From: an uncultured Verrucomicrobiota bacterium
GTDB taxonomy: Bacteria; Verrucomicrobiota; Verrucomicrobiia; Opitutales; UBA9783
Assembly: GCA_902495005.1 (NCBI GenBank)
Contig: CABUVL010000008.1
Coordinates: 1-16,131 of the forward strand
Direction: 5' to 3'
DNA: 16,131 nucleotides
Position numbers and translations under genes: made by a program. Below, piece after piece: positions 6,418 to 12,691 of the stretch (the stretch's first letter is position 1; each line of letters starts with the position of its first letter). The notes beneath the pieces are model-generated. The model saw only the letters and a program-made list of their open reading frames with translations. It was not told where the DNA came from and searched no databases.

Positions 6418-8991
6418 ATGCATTGGATTGATGTTATTATTACGGTTGCATTCTTACTTGCGACTTTGTGGATCGGAATTGCTTCTGGACGTACGATTCA
6501 ATCTTTTGATGAGTACGCTGTTGGCAACAGGAATTTTTCAGATTTTGCTGTGTTTTGTACGGTGGCCGCCACGATGATTGGCGGAAGTGCAACCATCGGC
6601 TTTGTGGGACGCTTCTACGATGTCGGCATTGTTCATATTCTGGCCCCCTTGGGCTTACCAATTGCATTCTTTTTAATTGCCATTTTTATTGTCCCCAGAA
6701 TGCGTAAATTTTACGGATGTTGCTCCATTGGTGATATCTTTGAAAAGAGTTATGGCCTGCCGGGGAAGTACACGATCGGACTCGTGAGCTTTATCATCAT
6801 GTTGTTGGCTTCTATCGCCCAGGTGGAAGCGATGGGGCTGATTATTAATAAAATGTTAAACATCCGTTATGAGTACAGTGTCATTTGTTCGGCCGTTTTC
6901 TTGTTCGTTTACACGGGTAGAGGGGGTGTGAAGGCGGTTACTTTTACGGATGTTCTACAGTTCGTTATTTTAACCATCGCAATCCCATTAATGTTTAATT
7001 TTGGGGTGCAGAAGATAGGGGGTATTAATAAATTTTTACAATCTATTCCTTCTGAATGTTGGCATATAACGCCGGAAGGATTTCACCGCTATTGTCCATT
7101 ATTCTTCATTTTTTCGTTACCGACCTTGGCACCGATGTTTATACAACGTTTGCTGTTGACGAAAAATACCATTCAGGGGGTGCGTGCTTTTGCCATTACG
7201 GCCACTTTTTACCTATTTTTGATGGTTATATTGATCGGCATTGGCATTGTTGTAAAAATTCTGTATCCGGGCTTGACGAATGCAGATCAAGCGGTACCAA
7301 CCTTGATTCAGCATGTTATGCCGGTTGGAATTAAGGGCATTGTGGTCGCAGGCTTCTTGGCCATATTGATGTCTACGGCAGATTCTTCTTTAAACGCGGC
7401 TAGTGTGGTCTTGGCCAACGACTTGTTTTTCCCGCAAATGAAGCAATTGACGCAAAAAACCAAGCTGCGCATTGTGCGGACGTTAACTTATATTTTGGGC
7501 CTCATTTGTGTTTTTACGGCGCTCAGTTACAATATATTATTTGAGATTGAGGTCATCTACAACAGTCTTTGGTTCAGTACCACTTTATTCCCATTGTACT
7601 GTTGTTTATTCAATAAAAAGGTAAGTCTTCGTGGATTTTTCGTCAGTATTGTCGTTGGATTTAGCACCATGTGGCTTTGGAATTTTTACATGAAGCCTGT
7701 AACGCACGTCGACGGAGTTTTCCCCGGCTTTTTTGCAAATCTCATTTGCTTTACCATTTTTTACTTTAAGGATGGTCGTCAGAAGGTTTTCCCGCACATT
7801 CACGAAGAAGGTTTGTTGTCCGAATTGACGCGCGCGCGCCGAAAAGTTCAATTGACGCCTGTGGCGGACGGCGTGAAGCAGAACGTATTGCTCGGGATTT
7901 TTTTGCTCGTTATGCAAATATTTCCGATTTTATTTACGGAAATGCCCTCTACTTTAACCAAAGCGAGTTTGACGCTCGTCAACGGGGCAATGGCACTCCT
8001 GCTTATTTTCGGTACGCAATTTCCGACATTTTATAAAAAATATTTTTACTTGTTGAAAGAAATTACCTTGCTCTTATGTTTACCCGTAACATCGATTTAT
8101 CTGATCTTTTTTGCCGAGAATGGTTGCCTGCACTTGGTGAGCTTTGGGCTTTCAGTGCTGTTGATTAATTTGTTGGCGGAGGATCGGTTTTATCGCGTGA
8201 GCTTGTTTATTAGCTTGACCATGATTGCCGTGGTGACGATCGCCTGCTTGTTTTGCGAAAAGTCTCTTACGATCCCCAATCAAATTTATTGGTTCCACGT
8301 TTTGTACATCTTTGGATTCATTGCGGTTTTATTTACCGTGTGGTTTAAGAAAAATGCTTTGGTGGAAGAGCGGTACGCCTTGGCTCGATCAATTGCCCAC
8401 GACGTCATGACGCCGCTGCTTGTACAGAGGATTATCGTTCATAAAAATACCTTGGACATGTGGCCGAAAAACGAACAAGCCCTTTTCCAAGAGAGCTTAA
8501 ACACAATTTCCAATTTGGTGGATTCCGTCATGTCTAAAAACGCCAAATCGTACGAATCCTTGGATGAGGAGAATGTCAACGAGTTGGTGCAAACGGTCAT
8601 CAATCAAAAGCACTTTTTATACAAAAATCTGCGCATTAATTTTGATAGCAGCCAAACGTTTAAGGTGCGCTTAGACCCATTTTTATTTCAACGGCTTATA
8701 AGTAACTTAATTAATGTTTGTGTGCCTGCTTTGTCCAATAATGCGGAAACCGTCCTTCATATTCGACTATTTCTGGATGAAGACGAGCACGTCACACTGC
8801 AAATGGGTGATAATTTACTCACCGCAGCCTTGAATAAGCACATAAGACAGCAGCAAGTGACGGATAAAAAGTACAATATCGGGCTCGATTTTTACGAGTT
8901 GCAAAAAATTGCGGAGACCTGGCGAGCAAAGTTGTCGTTGGTTAAACGGTCGCCCGATGTCAGTGTTTGTCAAATTCAGTTTTACAATTAA
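6418..8991 (+). CDS. Sodium:solute symporter fused to a degenerate histidine kinase
   Basis: 857 residues from the ATG at 6418. Residues ~1-450 are a sodium/solute symporter (SSS/SLC5 family) with about 13 hydrophobic helices. The FDEYAVGNRN entry motif, GRGGVKAVTFTDVLQF near 167-182, and MSTADSSLNAAS near 318-329 (the Na+-site helix) are clear. A second bundle of about six hydrophobic segments follows (~490-643). The C-terminus resembles a histidine kinase: an H-box ARSIAHDVMTPLL with H661 as likely phosphoacceptor (DHp ~655-710), then a short ATPase-like domain (~740-857). That domain is degraded: the N-box reads NLINVC with Val at the usual second Asn, no DxGxG box is visible, and the G2 region keeps only NIGLDFYELQKIAE. 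This recalls CbrA-type transporter-kinases, but I see no PAS domain and no response regulator nearby. A nutrient-sensing role is inference; the substrate is unknown. Confidence 0.85.
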   Translation: MHWIDVIITVAFLLATLWIGIASGRTIQSFDEYAVGNRNFSDFAVFCTVAATMIGGSATIGFVGRFYDVGIVHILAPLGLPIAFFLIAIFIVPRMRKFYGCCSIGDIFEKSYGLPGKYTIGLVSFIIMLLASIAQVEAMGLIINKMLNIRYEYSVICSAVFLFVYTGRGGVKAVTFTDVLQFVILTIAIPLMFNFGVQKIGGINKFLQSIPSECWHITPEGFHRYCPLFFIFSLPTLAPMFIQRLLLTKNTIQGVRAFAITATFYLFLMVILIGIGIVVKILYPGLTNADQAVPTLIQHVMPVGIKGIVVAGFLAILMSTADSSLNAASVVLANDLFFPQMKQLTQKTKLRIVRTLTYILGLICVFTALSYNILFEIEVIYNSLWFSTTLFPLYCCLFNKKVSLRGFFVSIVVGFSTMWLWNFYMKPVTHVDGVFPGFFANLICFTIFYFKDGRQKVFPHIHEEGLLSELTRARRKVQLTPVADGVKQNVLLGIFLLVMQIFPILFTEMPSTLTKASLTLVNGAMALLLIFGTQFPTFYKKYFYLLKEITLLLCLPVTSIYLIFFAENGCLHLVSFGLSVLLINLLAEDRFYRVSLFISLTMIAVVTIACLFCEKSLTIPNQIYWFHVLYIFGFIAVLFTVWFKKNALVEERYALARSIAHDVMTPLLVQRIIVHKNTLDMWPKNEQALFQESLNTISNLVDSVMSKNAKSYESLDEENVNELVQTVINQKHFLYKNLRINFDSSQTFKVRLDPFLFQRLISNLINVCVPALSNNAETVLHIRLFLDEDEHVTLQMGDNLLTAALNKHIRQQQVTDKKYNIGLDFYELQKIAETWRAKLSLVKRSPDVSVCQIQFYN

Positions 8992-9007
8992 GGTGATGAA
9001 ATCCTTA

Positions 9008-9727
9008 TTACGCGGTGGGTGCAATTAAAATAACGTATTCGCCGCGCGGTGCTTTCGCTTGAATCTCTTCCGCGATCTTTGCCAGTGGGCCCCTGTAAAA
9101 GGTTTCATTGATTTTGCTTAATTCTCGGGCGATAAAAATGTTTGTTTCTGGCTCGAACACGGCTTGTAAGATTTCCAATAAGCTTAACAAGCGGTGGGGA
9201 GATTCGTACAATATTAAAGTCGCCGATGAGGGATGATAAGCCTCCAGCAGTTTTTGTTTGTGACTTTTCTTCTGCGGCAAAAAGCCCAAAAACACAAATT
9301 GGTTGCTCGGAAAGCCCGAAATGCTCATGCCGGTGATGGCCGCATTGGGCCCCGGTACAGGAATTATGGGAATGTGATTTTCGTGGCAGAGGCGAACTAA
9401 ACGGTAACCAGGATCGCTGATGGTAGGGGTTCCGGCATCGCTCACCAGGGCGACGGATTGTTCCGCATTGAGCTTGTCGACGAGATGCTGGGCGCTTTTA
9501 ATTTCACCGCTATCTCGGTAGGTGAACAGGCTCTTCGGTTTGATTTGTAGGGCCTGCAAGAGCTTTTGTGTGACACGTGGGGTTTCGCAGGCAATGCAGT
9601 CGCACGTACTTAGGATGCCAATCGCGCGCAAGCTTAAATCGCTTAAGTTGCCAATCGGTGTTGCGACTACGTACAAGGTCCCCACTTGGGCCACATTTTT
9701 TTCACAAAGTGATTGCAAGACACTCAT
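9008..9727 (-). CDS. rsmI: 16S rRNA (cytidine1402-2'-O)-methyltransferase
   Basis: 239 residues of the RsmI/YraL tetrapyrrole-methylase-fold family, which 2'-O-methylates C1402 in the 16S decoding centre using S-adenosylmethionine. Clear signatures: GTLYVVATPIGNLSDLSLRA (starts at residue 16), LVSDAGTPTISDPGY at 94-108 and PVPGPNAAITGMSISGFP near 123-140, then FLGFLPQKK, LYESPHRL and IARELSKINETFYRG. The usual AEDTR block appears as ACETPRVTQKLL, a local variant. The E. coli enzyme is about 286 residues; here the chain stops soon after GEYVILI, so the small C-terminal helical domain is missing. The gene converges on the symporter-kinase gene with a 16-base gap. A weak promoter-like pair (TTTACT 9756-9761, TAGCTT 9734-9739, 16-base spacer) ends six bases before the ATG. 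No Shine-Dalgarno sequence. Confidence 0.93.
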   Translation of the reverse strand: MSVLQSLCEKNVAQVGTLYVVATPIGNLSDLSLRAIGILSTCDCIACETPRVTQKLLQALQIKPKSLFTYRDSGEIKSAQHLVDKLNAEQSVALVSDAGTPTISDPGYRLVRLCHENHIPIIPVPGPNAAITGMSISGFPSNQFVFLGFLPQKKSHKQKLLEAYHPSSATLILYESPHRLLSLLEILQAVFEPETNIFIARELSKINETFYRGPLAKIAEEIQAKAPRGEYVILIAPTA

Positions 9728-10003
9728 GCGAACAAGCTAGCGTTATTTTCGGCAAAGTAAACACTTTTTGTGGGCCTTGAACTAAATGTGATTTTTCTTG
9801 CGATCTTAAAGGTATTCGTTGTTTGTGCCCTTTATCAAGAGCGATGTATTTTGCGCTTGATGTTTATTTTTACCTTGAGTTCAACGAGCTTTGTGCGTTG
9901 TGTTAGGAATCGGAATATGCGTCTGCCGAGGAGCTGGTGCTGTTTAATAAATTGAATGTCAATGGAATATGTGTTTTGGCGTGTTGGGATGAATTAAAAT
10001 AAA

Positions 10004-10819
10004 ATGAAGAAAACAATTTGGAATCCGTGGCATGGTTGTCGGAAGCTGAGTGAAGGTTGTCAAAATTGTTATGTGTACTATTTTGATGGGGAAAGGGGAA
10101 AAAACGCTTCGCAGGTTTACCGGGTCAAGGATTGTAATTTTTATTATCCCATTCGTCGAGACAAGCGTGGTGATTACAAAGTCAAGTCTGGGGAAATGAT
10201 TTACGTGTGCTTGACCTCTGATTTCTTCTTGGAAGAGGCAGATGCGTGGCGTAAGGAGGCTTGGGATATCATTCGGATGCGAACCAACGTGGGCTTTGTA
10301 ATTATTACGAAGCGGGTGGCGCGAGTGTTGCGTTGCTTGCCGAATGATTGGGGAGACGGATGGGAAAATGTGTGGCTTCATGCGACGGCGGAGAATCAAA
10401 GGCGGGCCGATGAGCGTCTGCCGATTTTATTGTCTTTGCCATTTAAACACAAAGGCATTGTCGTGGCCCCCTTTATTGAAAGGGTGTCATTAGGTAAGTA
10501 CTTGTCAACTGGGGCCATTGAGCAGGTGTCATGCGGAGGTGAAAATTATCGTGCGGCTCGGCCGTTGAATTATGATTGGGTGAAACAACTGTCGATGGAA
10601 TGCAGGGCCCACGACGTTACGTTTACATTTTTTGAAACTGGGCAAGTCTTTGTTAAAGAGGGAGAACAGAGGATTATTACAAATAAATTGGAACAAGCCC
10701 GATATGCGTTGTCGTTGGGCCTTGATTATCAAAGTACAAAAGTGTCGGCTTTCCATTTGCAAAAGCAGAACAATTACGCGCAAGGCGAGCTGTTTGAATC
10801 TCTTGCTAGTGACGTATAG
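10004..10819 (+). CDS. DUF5131 family protein (phage Gp37/Gp68-like)
   Basis: 271 residues. The N-terminal IWNPWHGCRKLSEGCQNCY has cysteines at C12, C19 and C22 (CX6CX2C). This is the hallmark of the DUF5131/phage protein Gp37/Gp68 family, probably a TIM-barrel, radical-SAM-like protein with an iron-sulfur cluster. The downstream pattern also fits: MIYVCLTSDFFLEEAD near 66-81, FVIITKRVARV near 98-108, VWLHATAENQRRADERLPILLSLP near 123-146, and a Cys-Gly-Gly segment near 177-180. The function of the family is not established and I assign none. Homologues occur in both phages and bacterial chromosomes, but no phage genes are seen next to it. It precedes argS by 75 bases on the same strand with no terminator between them. 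TAAAAT just before the ATG could be a -10 box. The family identification is from memory. Confidence 0.75.
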   Translation: MKKTIWNPWHGCRKLSEGCQNCYVYYFDGERGKNASQVYRVKDCNFYYPIRRDKRGDYKVKSGEMIYVCLTSDFFLEEADAWRKEAWDIIRMRTNVGFVIITKRVARVLRCLPNDWGDGWENVWLHATAENQRRADERLPILLSLPFKHKGIVVAPFIERVSLGKYLSTGAIEQVSCGGENYRAARPLNYDWVKQLSMECRAHDVTFTFFETGQVFVKEGEQRIITNKLEQARYALSLGLDYQSTKVSAFHLQKQNNYAQGELFESLASDV

Positions 10820-10858
10820 TGAGGGTGGGAAGATGGGGAGAATACCCGTGCATCGCTG

Positions 10859-10890
10859 TTGACATTTTTGGTAAAAAAGTGAAATTTACT
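10859..10890 (+). promoter_or_regulatory. Possible promoter of argS
   Basis: A perfect TTGACA (10859-10864) stands at the same distance from the argS ATG (-36 to -31) as the TTGACT box does in front of the symporter-kinase gene. The -10 box is poor: TTTACT (10885-10890) with a 20-base spacer is the best I see. If used, it gives a leaderless or nearly leaderless mRNA. Confidence 0.35.
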
Positions 10891-10894
10891 GTAA

Positions 10895-12652
10895 ATGGAA
10901 TTTTCTTTTGAGCAGTATGTTGCGCAGCGGATTAAAGCGCTTGCCTTGACGCTTGCGGTGTTTGACGAGGATTTTGATCCAGAGGTACGTCCGTCGAATG
11001 GACGTTTTGGGGATTTTCAAGCGAATGGAATGATCGCTTATTTGGGACGCAAGCATGAGGATGTTCGTACGTGGGCCCATAAATTGGGTGAGCTCTTAAC
11101 GGCGAAGGAGCCGGGATTGGCCGTATCTGTGACGGGTGCAGGATTTTTAAATATTACGATTAAAGATGAGGCTTTAATTCAATGGCTTTTAAAATACCAT
11201 ACGGAGGCATCTTATCGCGGTGCATGTACGTCGATTTTTTCAGATCGTACGGTGGTCATTGATTATTCGTCCCCCAATACCGCCAAGCGTATGCACGTGG
11301 GGCACTTGCGTTCCATGGTTATTGGCGAAGCCTTACAACGACTGATTCGCTTTGGAGGCGGCCGTGTAATTCGTGACAATCACATTGGAGATTGGGGCAC
11401 GCAATTCGGCATTTTGCTCATGCAAATCAAGTCGTCTGGGTATGCATTTACGGATACACCGGAAGAGACGATTGAAGCTTTAGAGAAGTTGTACCAAGAG
11501 GGCATGGCGAGGACAAAAGAAGACCCTCTTGCTTTGGAAGAGGCACGCCAAGAGCTGGTTAAATTGCAAGGTGGGGATGCCGAAAATCTAAAAATTTGGG
11601 AGCGCATTAATCGTTTATCCTACCAAAGCTTTGAGAATATCTACAAGCGCATGGGCGTCGAATTTGACCATGTCTTGGGGGAATCGTTTTACCGGGATAA
11701 GGTAGAGGCCGTTTACGACGATTTACAAAAGTACGGTTTGGCCGTTATGGATCAAGGGGCCCTGGTGGTTTTTCACCCGGAGCATCCCCGTTTTTGCAAG
11801 CAGCCATTTCTCATTCGTAAGTCCGATGGCGCGTCCAATTACGCGTCAACCGATTTGGCGACCGTGCAATACCGCGTGAAAGAATTCAATGCGGATGACA
11901 TTGTGTACGTGACGGACAGCCGTCAGAGGGATCACTTCGAGCAATTGTTTTTGACCGTTCGCAAGTGGTTTCAATTGGCGGGGAAGGCGGTTCCTCGGAT
12001 GCATCACGTTTATTTTGGAACTGTTCTCGATGCAAGCGGTAAGGCCATTAAGACGCGTGAAGGCAAGCCGATCCAATTGCAAACTTTGTTGGATGAGGCC
12101 GTCGATCGGGCGTTGCGCTTGATTCAAGAAAAAAATCCCGACCTGTCCGACAACGAACGGCGTAAAGTGGCCGAAGTGGTTGGCTTGGGTTCAATTAAAT
12201 ACGCCGATCTCTCGCAGGAGCGTACGAGCAATTACTGTTTTGAATGGGACAAGATGATTAATTTTGACGGCAACACGGCCCCGTACTTGTTGTACGCCAT
12301 TGCGCGGATTTATGCGATTTTCCGTAAAATGAATGTGGATGAACGGGCCTTCGATGATTTCGACAAAGAGATTGCAAATGGAATGACGACCGACGCAGAG
12401 CGTGCGCTGGCCAAAAAATTGATCGCTTTTCCATCGGCGTTGAATCTGGCATTAAAAGAATTGAAACCGCACTGGCTGTGCCGTTACTTGTTCGAATTGG
12501 CGGGCAGCTTTTCCAGTTTTTACAACGCAGATAAAGTCAACGTGGACGATGTTGCCGTTCGCAAGCTTCGTTTGCTGCTGTGTAAGGCAAGCCTGTCGAC
12601 GCTTGAAACGGGTCTGCATCTCTTGGGCCTAGAAACACTTGAACGTATGTAG
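10895..12652 (+). CDS. argS: Arginyl-tRNA synthetase
   Basis: 585 residues, normal for bacterial ArgS (class Ia), which charges tRNA-Arg with arginine. The N-terminal tRNA D-loop-recognition domain (~1-95) contains RPSNGRFGDFQANG. The catalytic Rossmann fold has SPNTAKRMHVGHLRS with HVGH at 134-137 (the HIGH motif), RDNHIGDWGTQFG near 160-172 and the STDLATVQYR segment near 318-327. The KMSKS equivalent is the usual relaxed ArgS form, KTREGKP at 386-392. The C-terminal DALR anticodon-binding helices begin near 460 (AIARIYAIFRKM) and include LFELAGSFSSFYNADKV near 535-551. The ATG at 10895 gives the expected start; no Shine-Dalgarno sequence precedes it. The gene ends in TAG at 12652, facing the polyproline gene, with a hairpin between them. 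Confidence 0.96.
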   Translation: MEFSFEQYVAQRIKALALTLAVFDEDFDPEVRPSNGRFGDFQANGMIAYLGRKHEDVRTWAHKLGELLTAKEPGLAVSVTGAGFLNITIKDEALIQWLLKYHTEASYRGACTSIFSDRTVVIDYSSPNTAKRMHVGHLRSMVIGEALQRLIRFGGGRVIRDNHIGDWGTQFGILLMQIKSSGYAFTDTPEETIEALEKLYQEGMARTKEDPLALEEARQELVKLQGGDAENLKIWERINRLSYQSFENIYKRMGVEFDHVLGESFYRDKVEAVYDDLQKYGLAVMDQGALVVFHPEHPRFCKQPFLIRKSDGASNYASTDLATVQYRVKEFNADDIVYVTDSRQRDHFEQLFLTVRKWFQLAGKAVPRMHHVYFGTVLDASGKAIKTREGKPIQLQTLLDEAVDRALRLIQEKNPDLSDNERRKVAEVVGLGSIKYADLSQERTSNYCFEWDKMINFDGNTAPYLLYAIARIYAIFRKMNVDERAFDDFDKEIANGMTTDAERALAKKLIAFPSALNLALKELKPHWLCRYLFELAGSFSSFYNADKVNVDDVAVRKLRLLLCKASLSTLETGLHLLGLETLERM

Positions 12653-12658
12653 GCGCCG

Positions 12659-12680
12659 GTCGGCGAAAAGCTTCGCCGAC
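12659..12680. terminator. Hairpin between convergent argS and the polyproline gene
   Basis: A perfect 9-bp stem, GTCGGCGAA/TTCGCCGAC with loop AAGC, lies 6 bases after the argS stop and 11 bases before the stop codon of the opposing gene. Being symmetric it could serve both transcripts. Neither side has a clear T-run, so classic intrinsic termination is uncertain. Confidence 0.5.
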
Positions 12681-12691
12681 ACAGCGTTTGA

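Noticed and set aside
8989..9007. TAAGG/CCTTA hairpin between the convergent symporter-kinase and rsmI genes as a terminator
   Set aside because: Only five base pairs, overlapping the stop codon region, with no T-run on either side.
9770..9955. 61-codon plus-strand frame between rsmI and the DUF5131 gene
   Set aside because: The composition looks like translated AT-rich spacer (many Cys, Phe, Leu), it has no ribosome binding site, and it overlaps the presumed promoter region of rsmI.
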